DNA from: JAYZDP01 sp036337765 | GTDB taxonomy: Bacteria > Acidobacteriota > Thermoanaerobaculia > Multivoradales > Multivoraceae | DNA: 64,000 nucleotides | Assembly: GCA_036337765.1 (NCBI GenBank) | Contig: JAYZDP010000224.1 | Coordinates: 6,188-70,187 of the forward strand | Direction: 5' to 3' | Shown: positions 7,231-15,424 of the stretch, in pieces | How positions within the stretch are numbered: the first letter of the stretch is position 1 | Layout of the letters: each line of letters starts with the position of its first letter | The notes under the pieces: model-generated | The model's input: only the letters and a program-made list of their open reading frames with translations | Told to the model about the DNA's origin: nothing | Database searches by the model: none | Program-made: the position numbers and the translations under genes

Positions 7231-8255
7231 TATCCTTTCTCCTTATCTACTACGTGACGTAGCGGCTGCTTTTTGACGAAGCGGGTCACGTTGTCGCGAA
7301 ACAGCTGGATGCGGCGCTCGTTGAGCATGTCGGAGCGAGTGGCAATGTGCGGCGTGATGGTCACATTCGGCATCGACCACAACGGGTGGTCGGCCGGCAG
7401 CGGCTCGGGATTGGTGACGTCGAGGCCGGCGGCGCGGACCTTGCCCGAGCGCAGTGCCGCGACCAGGGCGTCGGTGTCGACGATCGGGCCGCGCGAGATG
7501 TTGATGAGATAGACGCCGTCCTTCATCAGATCGAACTGCTTCTTGCCGAGCATGCCGCGCGAAGCGGGTGTGTGGGGTACCGAGCTGATAACGACGTCCG
7601 CCTCGGGCAGGAGCGCGTCGAGTTCGTCGGGCTTGCCGACGTAGGCGACATCGCGGTGAATCGGTATGTCCTTGGGGTCGACCGCAAGGACCCGCATCTC
7701 GAAGGCTGCGGCGCGTTGGGCGATCTGGGTGCCGATGCCGCCGAGGCCGATGATGAGCGCCGTCTTACCGCGCAGCTCGATGATCGGCAGTCCACCCTGG
7801 TTGTTCCAGCCTTCGTCCATATGCTGGTTGTAGTGCTTGAGGTTGCGGGTGAAGTTCAGCAGCAGCCCGATCGCGTGATCGGCGATCTCGGGCCCCTGGA
7901 TGATCTTGGCGTTGGTCAGCGTGATGTCGGAGGCCGCCAACTGATCGTGGACGAGCACGGTCTCGACGCCCGCGCTCAGGGTCTGCATCCAGCGCAGCTT
8001 TGGGCCGGAGCGCAGCAGGTCGTCGAGATCACCGCCGATGAGGCCAACGATGCCTTCGCAGTCGCCGACCTTGGACTTGAGATCGTCGAAGTTGCTGAAG
8101 GGCACCAGACTCAAAGGCAGCTCATCGGAGAGATCGGCCAGCGGGCCGGCCACACCTTGAAAGACACACAACGTGGTCTGCTGTGCGCCTGCCGCACCGG
8201 TGAGAAGCAGCGCCAGCGCCGCCAAGGTTGCAAGGCGGGTACGAGTCTTCATCAT
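7227..8255 (-). CDS. Exported D-2-hydroxyacid dehydrogenase
   Basis: 342 aa. Residues 1-24 form a clear Sec signal peptide (Lys/Arg start, LATLAALALLLTGAAGAQ, cleavage after AGA). The rest is a D-isomer-specific 2-hydroxyacid dehydrogenase: a catalytic domain, the Rossmann fold GLGGIGTQIA (about residue 170), an ISRGPIVD segment with the substrate Arg, a Glu in VTNPEPLP, and the catalytic His in ITPHIA near the C-terminus. The family normally works in the cytoplasm with NAD(P)H, so an export signal is odd. AGGGAGG precedes the paired ATG ATG start. It lies 8 nt downstream of TerC, probably in one transcript with it. Confidence 0.87.
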   Translation of the reverse strand: MMKTRTRLATLAALALLLTGAAGAQQTTLCVFQGVAGPLADLSDELPLSLVPFSNFDDLKSKVGDCEGIVGLIGGDLDDLLRSGPKLRWMQTLSAGVETVLVHDQLAASDITLTNAKIIQGPEIADHAIGLLLNFTRNLKHYNQHMDEGWNNQGGLPIIELRGKTALIIGLGGIGTQIAQRAAAFEMRVLAVDPKDIPIHRDVAYVGKPDELDALLPEADVVISSVPHTPASRGMLGKKQFDLMKDGVYLINISRGPIVDTDALVAALRSGKVRAAGLDVTNPEPLPADHPLWSMPNVTITPHIATRSDMLNERRIQLFRDNVTRFVKKQPLRHVVDKEKGY

Positions 8256-8263
8256 CGACCTCC

Positions 8264-8974
8264 CTATCCGTGAGCCGTCATCTTTCGCAATCTGAGATTG
8301 AGCATCTCCACGAACGCCGAGAACGCCATCGCGAAGTAGACGTACCCCTTCGGGAAATGGAACCCGAGGCCGTCAGCGACGAGCGTCGTACCGATTAGCA
8401 GAAGGAAGCTCAGAGCGAGCATCTTCAGCGTCGGGTGCCGCTCGACGAAATCTCCAATGGGCTTCGCGGAAACTAGCATGACCAAAACGGCCACTACAAC
8501 GGCGATCACCATGACCATCAACTCCTCGGCGAGGCCGATGGCGGTGATGACGGAATCGATCGAGAAGACCATGTCCAGAAGCGCGATCTGCACCAGTACT
8601 GCCGCGAAACTGATCGCCGCTGCCTCGGGCCCCTCGTGCACCGATTCGAGCTTGCCGTGAATCTCGAAAGTGGCCTTCGCCAGCAGGAACAAACCACCGA
8701 CTATGAGAATCAGATCACGCGCCGAGAAGGCATGGTCGAAGAGCCTGAACAGCTCGCCGCCGAGGCCCATGAACCAGGTGAGCGAAAACAGCAGCGCCAG
8801 ACGCATGCCCATTGCCAGCAGGAGACCGACAATGCGCGCCCGCTGGCGGTCAGCTTCGGGCAGACGACCGACGAGAATCGTTATGAAGATGATGTTGTCG
8901 ATTCCGAGAACGATCTCGATCGACGTCAGGGCCGCCCGGGCGGCCCACGCATTGGGATCGGAGAGCCAATTCAT
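8264..8974 (-). CDS. TerC-family integral membrane protein
   Basis: 236 aa with seven hydrophobic helices and the TerC signatures EIVLGIDNIIFI in helix 1 and DMVFSIDSVITAIG in the middle, whose acidic residues inside the membrane are thought to bind metal. TerC relatives include Mn(II) exporters (MeeF/MeeY, Alx) and tellurite-resistance proteins. This short two-motif version resembles the YgdQ/YoaE group without CBS domains. It sits 24 nt after the DUF5916 gene and 8 nt before the dehydrogenase, so the three likely form an operon. I see no yybP-ykoY riboswitch upstream. Confidence 0.87.
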   Translation of the reverse strand: MNWLSDPNAWAARAALTSIEIVLGIDNIIFITILVGRLPEADRQRARIVGLLLAMGMRLALLFSLTWFMGLGGELFRLFDHAFSARDLILIVGGLFLLAKATFEIHGKLESVHEGPEAAAISFAAVLVQIALLDMVFSIDSVITAIGLAEELMVMVIAVVVAVLVMLVSAKPIGDFVERHPTLKMLALSFLLLIGTTLVADGLGFHFPKGYVYFAMAFSAFVEMLNLRLRKMTAHG

Positions 8975-8998
8975 GCGGGAATCGTACTCGCGCTCAAG

Positions 8999-11212
8999 CT
9001 AGCCCTGAAGCAGGTAGGTGAACTTCACTACGAGCTGGCGACGCGCGGTGCTGCGGGTGTCGAAGTGCGGAGCCTCCCAGTTGTGGTTGTAGACCACGAA
9101 GAGGTCGGCGCCCGGGCGGTAGATCCAGTTAAAGCGTACGTTGACGGTGGCGAGCTCGGCGGAGTCGTTGAACTGGCCGAAAAGGTTGAAGATGACGTCC
9201 GGGCTCAGCGCCAGATCGATGCGCTGCGCGTAGAGGCGGGTGATGAACTCGCCTTCGGGCAGCTTGACGTCGTCGAAGCGCACCTGGGTCCGAGCGCTGA
9301 TGAAGCGCGACGTCCTGGCGCGGACGCTCACTGAGCTCGAGGTGCGCTCGCCGTCGAAGAAGCCCCCCTGGGACACTCTGCCGAACACCGACAGCGTGCG
9401 GCTCGAGTTGGTTGAGGTCGATAGTTGCCACTCGTTGAATTCGTAGCGGCCGGCAGGGATCACGATCCCGGGCTGGATCTCGAACGCCTCGAACAGCCGC
9501 TCGCTGGTCAGCTTCCGATCGACCCGGAAGCGATCCTCTTTGGTCGTGGTAATCCCCAGCAGGCGGAAGTCGAACTCGCGCGACTCCATCGCCCCATCGC
9601 TCGAGCGGGCAAAGTAGTCCAGCTCGGCATCCCACTCCAGCTCTCGAATACCGTGGCGGTCGATGCGCGGCCGATACTCGAAGTGCGGCCGATACTGCCG
9701 GAAGTCGCGGCGACGCAAAAAACCCAGCTTCGGGTTGAACTCGTCCGTCGCCTCGACGATCTCCGCGCCGTAGCGGAACTCTCGACCGCGGAAGTCGAAC
9801 GCCGACCCCATCGCCCATTCGTCGTCGGCCAGCTCCGTATCGTCGCTACGGGTTACGAAGGCCGACACATTTGTCTTCGATGTCGATTTGACGTCGACGT
9901 CGACTCCGGCAACTTGGTTCGTACTGCCGCTGGTCTCGTTGCGGTCGGTGTAGATCATGCCGACGGAGGAGCGCTGCCCGACGTTGCGCTTCAGGCGTAC
10001 GACGGCGTGGTTGGTCTCAGGAACGATCACCGCCTCCCGGTCGGAGACGAAGCTCTTGCGATCCGTGACGACGTCGAGCACACCGATGTTCCACTTCCCC
10101 ACTCGCCCCGTCAGCCGTGTCCCCCACTCGACCGGAATCTCCTCGCCCAACTCGAGACCGATACGGCGCGAATGGAAGATCTTCATCAAGGCCGACGGCC
10201 CGCCGCCGCCGCCACCGAAGCGCCGTGGTAGCCCGAACTCGAAGATGCCCGCGTTCTCCACAAAGAACTCGCGCTTCTCTGGAAAGAAGAGCGAAAAGCG
10301 AGTGAGATTGACGCGCTGATCGTCAACTTCGGTGTCGGCGAAGTCGGTGTTGTAGGTCAGATCCAGGGCAAGCTCTTTGGTCACGCCCCACTTGACGTCT
10401 AGGCCGACCTCGGTGTCGTCGCCCCTGGGCGACCCGACCAGGGTTCGGTCCTCGTCTGCCGAAGCGACGATGAAGGGCTTGACGTCGATCTCGCGCGACG
10501 GCTTGATCCCCTCGAGCCCGGTCAGCTCGCCCGCCATCGAAACCCGCCAGAAAAAGACTTCGAGAGGAATGGGCGCCCAGTTCATCTCTTCGTTCTTGCG
10601 CTGCACGTAGCGGCGAACGTTCATCCCCCATTGTGGCGAGTCACGGTCGAAGCGCAGGGTCGAGAACGGAATCGCGAACTCGGTCGACCAGCCCTCGTCG
10701 TCGCGCTGCGACGCCACAGTCCACACACCGTCCCAGCTGAAGTTGGCGTCGCGCCCTTCGTCGGTGATCAGAGCGTCCGTGCGGGCACCGTTGAAGTTGG
10801 TCTCGAAGTGGTACGCGTTGCGGTCGTCGTCGAAGGTGTCGAGCAGGATGGCGACGGAGTCGTCGCGAAACAGCGACGCATCACGCCCCATCTCGCGGGC
10901 GATCATCTTGTCGGGCTCCGAGTCATACGCGCGCACGCCGACGTACAGGGTCGCAGGTGTGTAGTAGACCCGGAACTCGGTGCGCTCACTCGGCTCTTCG
11001 CCCTCGAACGGCTCGTGCTGAACGAAGCGCGACGACGGCTCTGCCTGGCTCCAGACAGCGTCGTCGAGCACCCCGTCGACGACGATCGGCTCGCTTCCCG
11101 CGAGGGCACGGATCGAGGGCTCCCCTTCCTGATCAGACATCTGCGGCTTCTGAGCCGACGCCGTGGGGACGGCCGAGAGGATCGTGGCGAGGATTGGAAC
11201 GAGGCTGCGCAA
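8999..11212 (-). CDS. DUF5916 outer-membrane protein with CBM9-like domain (second paralogue)
   Basis: About 737 aa from a TTG at 11212, chosen because GGGAG lies 5 nt upstream and the signal peptide (LRSLVPILATILSAVPTASAQ) starts there. An in-frame ATG further up would add 48 unlikely residues overlapping the ligase remnant. Domains match the first paralogue: CBM9-like VDGVLDDAVWSQAEPSSRFVQ, ALITDEGRD, FFPEKREFFVENAGIFEFG, then a barrel region ending in FTYLLQG. A GGGGG insertion follows the EFG motif, in a predicted loop. The two proteins are clearly related but differ through much of the barrel, implying different ligands. It heads the likely operon with terC and the dehydrogenase. Confidence 0.87.
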   Translation of the reverse strand: MRSLVPILATILSAVPTASAQKPQMSDQEGEPSIRALAGSEPIVVDGVLDDAVWSQAEPSSRFVQHEPFEGEEPSERTEFRVYYTPATLYVGVRAYDSEPDKMIAREMGRDASLFRDDSVAILLDTFDDDRNAYHFETNFNGARTDALITDEGRDANFSWDGVWTVASQRDDEGWSTEFAIPFSTLRFDRDSPQWGMNVRRYVQRKNEEMNWAPIPLEVFFWRVSMAGELTGLEGIKPSREIDVKPFIVASADEDRTLVGSPRGDDTEVGLDVKWGVTKELALDLTYNTDFADTEVDDQRVNLTRFSLFFPEKREFFVENAGIFEFGLPRRFGGGGGGPSALMKIFHSRRIGLELGEEIPVEWGTRLTGRVGKWNIGVLDVVTDRKSFVSDREAVIVPETNHAVVRLKRNVGQRSSVGMIYTDRNETSGSTNQVAGVDVDVKSTSKTNVSAFVTRSDDTELADDEWAMGSAFDFRGREFRYGAEIVEATDEFNPKLGFLRRRDFRQYRPHFEYRPRIDRHGIRELEWDAELDYFARSSDGAMESREFDFRLLGITTTKEDRFRVDRKLTSERLFEAFEIQPGIVIPAGRYEFNEWQLSTSTNSSRTLSVFGRVSQGGFFDGERTSSSVSVRARTSRFISARTQVRFDDVKLPEGEFITRLYAQRIDLALSPDVIFNLFGQFNDSAELATVNVRFNWIYRPGADLFVVYNHNWEAPHFDTRSTARRQLVVKFTYLLQG

Positions 11213-11304
11213 TCGATCTCCCAGGGACGGTGCGAGCCGGGAGCGTACCCTGTGTAGGACGCCGACGCGGTCGTGATCGTTTCGGAGATCCCGCCACCGC
11301 CCTC

Positions 11305-11848
11305 TATTGGACCTGCGACGCGAAGATGGCGCGTACCGCTGCAAGCGAGTCGGCATCCGAGGGGGCCTTGTCTTCCCGGTAGGCCTTCACACGTGCGCAC
11401 CGTAGGCCAGCCCGCCGGGGTAATGCGGGCTCTCCTGCACGTCGTTGAACGCGATCTCGACCACCAGGCGAGGCTCGACGTGAACGACGTGGCCCTCGCG
11501 CGACGTCTCGAGCTCCAGAAGCCGCCGGGTCTGGAACTCAAGCATGGCGTCGGTGAGCCCCTTGAACGTCTTGCCGAGCATGACCACCCGCCCCCGGTAT
11601 CGTCGCGCGCCCCGAGGTGAAGGTTCGAGAGTCTGCACCTTCGACGACCGTACCCCCACTCGGCGGCGAGAATCACCAGGTCCAAGGTATGGGTCTGCTT
11701 GATCTTCAACCAACTCTTGCCGCGCCCCCCCGATCTCGATCTCAGCCCCGCGTCGCTCGCGAAGGAGCCCGACCAGCCGCGCGACCTTCTCGCCGCGGGC
11801 GCTCGTCGCCCCTAACGCCTAGACCGCAGCGAGATCGGCCAACTGCAC
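11305..11848 (-). pseudogene. ATP-dependent DNA ligase, internally deleted and frameshifted
   Basis: From a GTG at 11848 the minus strand gives a ligase N-terminus (MQLADLAAV, an in-frame TAG, then ATSARGEKVARLVGLLRERR and EIEIG). This joins, out of frame, to a C-terminal portion: RGKSWLKIKQTHTLDLVILA (motif V), WGYGRR, LSNLHLGARD, then after another shift VMLGKTFKGLTDAMLEFQ, and after a third shift ARVKAYREDKAPSDADSLAA, ending at a TAG at 11305-11307. The central roughly 300 residues, including the KxDG nucleophile, are missing. This is a collapsed gene of the archaeal-type/LigB-like bacterial ligase family, not a functional short ligase. It lies between the DUF5916 and enoyl-CoA hydratase genes. 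Confidence 0.82.
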
Positions 11849-11867
11849 GGGCCTATGCCCCCAAGCG

Positions 11868-12677
11868 CTAACGGCCCCGGAACTCGGGCTCGCGCTTCTC
11901 GAGGAAGGCCTTCATGCCCTCCCTGGCATCCTCCGACGCGAGCAGCGGCAGCAGTTGCAGAAACACGTGATGGACGTGTTCTGTGAAGGGCTCGTTCAGG
12001 CCCATGCGCATCATGCGCTTCGCCCCCTGCACCGCGAGCGGCGCGTTGGCGGCGATCTCACCGGCGAGACCGATCGTGGCGTCCATCAACTCGTCGGCCG
12101 CGACCACCTGTGACACCAACCCCATCTCGAAGCTCTCTTCGGCGCTGAGGGTGCGGCCGCTGAAGATCAGCTCCGCGGCACGCGACCATCCGAGCAGCCG
12201 AGGGAGGATCCAGGTGCCCCCGGACTCCGGCAGCACGCCACGCTTGGTGAAGGCCGCCGACAGCTTGGCGCCGGCGGCCATCAGGCGAATGTCGCAGCCG
12301 AGCGCCATGTCCAGACCGTAGCCCGCGGCGGAACCGTTGAGCGCGCACAGGGTCGGGGTGTCGCAGTTGTGCAGAACCGTCGGCGGCGTGTTGCGCAGAT
12401 CGAGGTTGGGCGCCCCGCTGGTGATGCTCTTGCCGCTGGTCTGGCCGCGCAAGTCGAGACCGGCGCAGAAGGCCCGACCGCGCCCGGTGAGAACGATCGC
12501 CCGCACATCGGCGTCGGCATCGGCCTCGACGAGGTGCTCGGTGACGGCTCCCAGCATCTCGCGAGAGATCGTGTTCATCCGTTCTGCGGCATTCAGGGTC
12601 AGGACGGCGATCCCATCGTCGACCTCGTAGAGGACCTCGGGCTCTGGCGTCGCAGGCAGCTTTTCGACGTTCGACAT
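11868..12677 (-). CDS. Enoyl-CoA hydratase/isomerase family protein
   Basis: 269 aa with the crotonase fold. AFCAGLDL (about residue 70) and the NGSAAGYGLDMALGCDIRL oxyanion-hole segment (about 112-130) are typical. The residue that would be the first catalytic Glu of a canonical hydratase is Tyr/Asp here (GYGLDMAL), whereas the ESGGTWILPRLLG segment keeps the second Glu. The reaction may therefore be isomerisation or hydrolysis rather than hydration. It begins 8 nt after the threonine synthase gene on the same strand and is probably cotranscribed with it. Confidence 0.87.
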   Translation of the reverse strand: MSNVEKLPATPEPEVLYEVDDGIAVLTLNAAERMNTISREMLGAVTEHLVEADADADVRAIVLTGRGRAFCAGLDLRGQTSGKSITSGAPNLDLRNTPPTVLHNCDTPTLCALNGSAAGYGLDMALGCDIRLMAAGAKLSAAFTKRGVLPESGGTWILPRLLGWSRAAELIFSGRTLSAEESFEMGLVSQVVAADELMDATIGLAGEIAANAPLAVQGAKRMMRMGLNEPFTEHVHHVFLQLLPLLASEDAREGMKAFLEKREPEFRGR

Positions 12678-12685
12678 GTTCGTTG

Positions 12686-13834
12686 CTATTCCTCGTAGTT
12701 GGATGGGTGGCCGGTCTGGAAGATGACCACTCTCTCACCTTCGGTGATGCGGCCGCTACGGACCAGGCGCTCGAAGGCGAGCATCGACGCGGCGCCCTCC
12801 GGCCCGATGAACAGACCCTCCTCGAGCGCTGCGCGCTTCATCATCGGCTCCACGTCCTGCTCCGCGATCGCAACTGCGGCACCGTCGGTCTCGCGCAGGG
12901 CACGCAGGATGAGAAAGTCACCGATCGCCTGGGGGACGCGCAGGCCCCAGACCCGAGTCTGGGGGTCGATCCAGGGCGGAGCCTCCTCGGCGCCGTCCTC
13001 GAAGGCCTTCACGATCGGCGCGCAGCCCTCCATCTGAACGACTCCGAACTTCGGCCGGGGGCCGGAAACGAGGCCGAGACGCTCGAGTTCGTCGAAGGCT
13101 TTGTGCATGCCCACGATGCCGGTGCCGCCGCCGGTCGGGTAGAGGATCCAGTCGGGAAGCTGCCAGCCGAACTGCTCCGCGATCTCGAGCCCCATGGTCT
13201 TCTTGCCCTCGACCCGATAGGGCTCTTTCAAGGTGGCCAAGGTCCAAAGGCCATCGTCGCGCTCGGCCAGAAGCTTCCCTGCCTCGACCAACGTACCTTC
13301 GCAGGTCAGGACCTCGGCGCCGAGAAGACGACAGCGATCCATGACGGTCGCCGGCGTGTCCTCCGGCATCGCCACGCGGCACACAAGGCCCGCGGCCGAA
13401 GCGTAGGTGGCGAGCGCCAGAGCCGCGTTACCGGCGCTCGGCAACTGGACTCCGGGCGCGCCGAGCTCGCGTGCCCGATTGACCGCCAGCGACAGCCCGC
13501 GTGCCTTGAACGACCCCGAGGGGTTGCCGCCTTCCTCCTTGATCCAGGCATGGATTCCGGGTGGTGCCAGCCGGCGCAGTGGCACGATCGGCGTGCCGCC
13601 TTCGCCGAGCGACACCGGATCCGGATCGCGCGTCGGCAGCAGCTCGCGGTAGCGCCAGAGGGTCCAGGGCCGCAGCGGCAGGACTCGCTTGAGCTCCTCA
13701 CCCCTCTCGGGATCCAGGTCATACGTAACGAGCAGCGGCCGGCCAGTCGCTGAGAGGAACGCGGGCTCGTCCAGAGGCGACTCTTCCCCGGTCAAGGAGC
13801 AGACGAGAGAGCGGGCCCAACGTTGTCCGATCAC
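12686..13834 (-). CDS. thrC: Threonine synthase
   Basis: 382 aa. A GTG at 13834 preceded by GAGGAG was chosen; an ATG further upstream would add 21 atypical residues. The N-terminus starts with the CSLTGE segment and SATGRPLLVTYDL typical of the long-type threonine synthases. The PLP lysine lies in the GNPSGSFKARG motif, and GGGTGIVG forms the phosphate-binding loop. The enzyme converts O-phosphohomoserine to threonine. No other threonine-pathway gene is nearby, so a related beta-replacing PLP enzyme (fold type II) is a weaker alternative. It likely forms an operon with the enoyl-CoA hydratase gene and is divergent from the PrpD gene (111 bp). Confidence 0.85.
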   Translation of the reverse strand: MIGQRWARSLVCSLTGEESPLDEPAFLSATGRPLLVTYDLDPERGEELKRVLPLRPWTLWRYRELLPTRDPDPVSLGEGGTPIVPLRRLAPPGIHAWIKEEGGNPSGSFKARGLSLAVNRARELGAPGVQLPSAGNAALALATYASAAGLVCRVAMPEDTPATVMDRCRLLGAEVLTCEGTLVEAGKLLAERDDGLWTLATLKEPYRVEGKKTMGLEIAEQFGWQLPDWILYPTGGGTGIVGMHKAFDELERLGLVSGPRPKFGVVQMEGCAPIVKAFEDGAEEAPPWIDPQTRVWGLRVPQAIGDFLILRALRETDGAAVAIAEQDVEPMMKRAALEEGLFIGPEGAASMLAFERLVRSGRITEGERVVIFQTGHPSNYEE

Positions 13835-13945
13835 ACCTCGGCTCCTCTCAAGCGACAAGTAGCGGCATAGCGTCGCGCAGGACCTAGGGTCGTGCACATT
13901 CTAAGCGCTGCGCTACCATCACCGCCCGCCCACAGGAGAGCCGAG

Positions 13946-15292
13946 ATGAGCGAAGCCCGACCCGACTGGACCCGTGAGCTGGCGAGCGCCGGCCGCAGCA
14001 TCTCGTTCGACAGCGCCACCGCCGAAGCGCAAGAAGTCGCCCGTCATTGCCTACTCGACTGGCTCGGAGTCACTCTGGCCGGCTGCGAAGAGCCTCTCGC
14101 GCTCTCCATGCGAAGGGCGCTCCACCCGGAGGCCGCCGCGGCCGAGGCGACCCTCATCGGCCTACCCGCTCGCACGACGTCGACCCTTCTGGCAACACTC
14201 ATCAACGGCGCAGCCTCGCATGCTCTGGACTTCGACGACACCCACTCGACCATGAGCGGGCACCCCTCTGTGCCCGTCGTCCCGGCAGCGCTGGCGCTGG
14301 CCGAGACGCTCGGCAAGACCGGCCGCGACCTGCTGTCGGCGATCCTGGCCGGGATCGAGGTCGAATGCCGGCTCGGCGCGATCGTCAATCCGGGCCACTA
14401 CCATGCTGGCTTTCACGCCACCGGCACACTCGGCACGGTGGGCGCGGCCGCCGCCTGCGCGCATCTTCTCGAACTCGACGAGGACCGCTGGCTGCATGCG
14501 CTCGGCCTCGCCGGCACGCAGGCCTCGGGCCTGAAGTCGAGCTTCGGCACGATGGGCAAGCCGCTACACGCCGGCAAGGCGGCCCACGACGGTTTGTTGG
14601 CCGCCCAGCTCGCCCCGGAGGGCTTCACCGGCAATCCAACCATCGTCGAGTGCCGCCAGGGAATGGCCGACGCAATGCACGGTAGCGACCGACCCGACGA
14701 CGTCCTGAGCCGCTACGAGGGCCGCTATCTGATCACCGAGACACTCTTCAAGTACCACGCGGCCTGCTATCTCACCCACTCCACCATCGAGGGCGCACTC
14801 GAGATTCGCCAGCGGGAAGGCCTGTCGGGGAACGAGGTCGCGGCGGTGGAGATCTTCGTTCCGCCGACGTCGCTCGACGTATGCAACATCCACGAGCCCG
14901 CCACCGGTCTCGAGGGAAAGTTCTCACTACGCGCCACAGCCGCGATGGCGCTACTGGGCAGCGACACGTCCTCGCTCGACACCTACACCGACGCCGGCGT
15001 CACGGCTCCTGCGCTCGTGCAACTACGCGATGCCGTGCGCATCCGACCCACCGACGGCGTTTCGGCCACCGCGACGCCGATCGTGGTCCGTACCCAGGAC
15101 CACCGTGAGCTCGAGGCCTGCGTCGACGTCGGCGAGCCGGCCAGCGACCTCGAGCTTCAGCGCTACAAGCTCGAGGCCAAATTCCGCGCCCTCACGGTCC
15201 CGATCCTGGGCGAGGAAAGGGCACAAGAGCTGGTCTCGACGATCGCGACCGCCGAGACCCTCGAGTCACCAACTGCCCTCCTCGCGAGCTAG
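13946..15292 (+). CDS. MmgE/PrpD family protein (2-methylcitrate dehydratase-like)
   Basis: 448 aa from the ATG at 13946 with AGGAG upstream. Features of the MmgE/PrpD fold: LLDWLGVTLAG near the N-terminus, NGAASHALDFDDTHSTMSGHPSVPVV (about residues 88-112), the FHATGTLGTVGAAAA helix region and GLKSSFGTMGKPLHAG, then a lid domain ending in a YKLEAKF segment. Relatives dehydrate 2-methylcitrate or isomerise itaconate/aconitate. Without prpB/prpC neighbours the substrate is open. The next gene is convergent, with a perfect inverted repeat between them. Confidence 0.88.
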   Translation: MSEARPDWTRELASAGRSISFDSATAEAQEVARHCLLDWLGVTLAGCEEPLALSMRRALHPEAAAAEATLIGLPARTTSTLLATLINGAASHALDFDDTHSTMSGHPSVPVVPAALALAETLGKTGRDLLSAILAGIEVECRLGAIVNPGHYHAGFHATGTLGTVGAAAACAHLLELDEDRWLHALGLAGTQASGLKSSFGTMGKPLHAGKAAHDGLLAAQLAPEGFTGNPTIVECRQGMADAMHGSDRPDDVLSRYEGRYLITETLFKYHAACYLTHSTIEGALEIRQREGLSGNEVAAVEIFVPPTSLDVCNIHEPATGLEGKFSLRATAAMALLGSDTSSLDTYTDAGVTAPALVQLRDAVRIRPTDGVSATATPIVVRTQDHRELEACVDVGEPASDLELQRYKLEAKFRALTVPILGEERAQELVSTIATAETLESPTALLAS

Positions 15293-15350
15293 CGCACGCG
15301 ACACTCGGTTCCCGGCATGCTCGGCGAGCGCGCCCCGGAGGGAAGGAATG

Positions 15351-15424
15351 GTAGCGGGGGCCGTGGTATGAGCGCACTACCGCCTCGACGCCTGCACCGC
15401 CATGACTACCACGGCCCCCGCTAC
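15351..15424. repeat. Convergent-gene inverted-repeat element, copy 2 (perfect arms)
   Basis: GTAGCGGGGGCCGTGGTA (15351-15368) and TACCACGGCCCCCGCTAC (15407-15424) are perfect 18-bp inverted copies around a 38-nt spacer. Read on the minus strand, the spacer begins GTCATG, ends GCGCTCA and has TCGA at positions 19-22, so this copy is inverted relative to the other two. The right arm contains the TAG stop of the TPR gene (15421-15423). Confidence 0.8.

Noticed and set aside
8974..8998. yybP-ykoY manganese riboswitch before terC
   Set aside because: Only 24 bp separate terC from the upstream gene, too short for the riboswitch.
9425..10231. Long open frames antisense to the DUF5916, dehydrogenase, pyruvate kinase and TPR genes
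   Set aside because: They mirror the codon structure of well-supported genes on the other strand, have no recognisable domains and are typical of GC-rich DNA.
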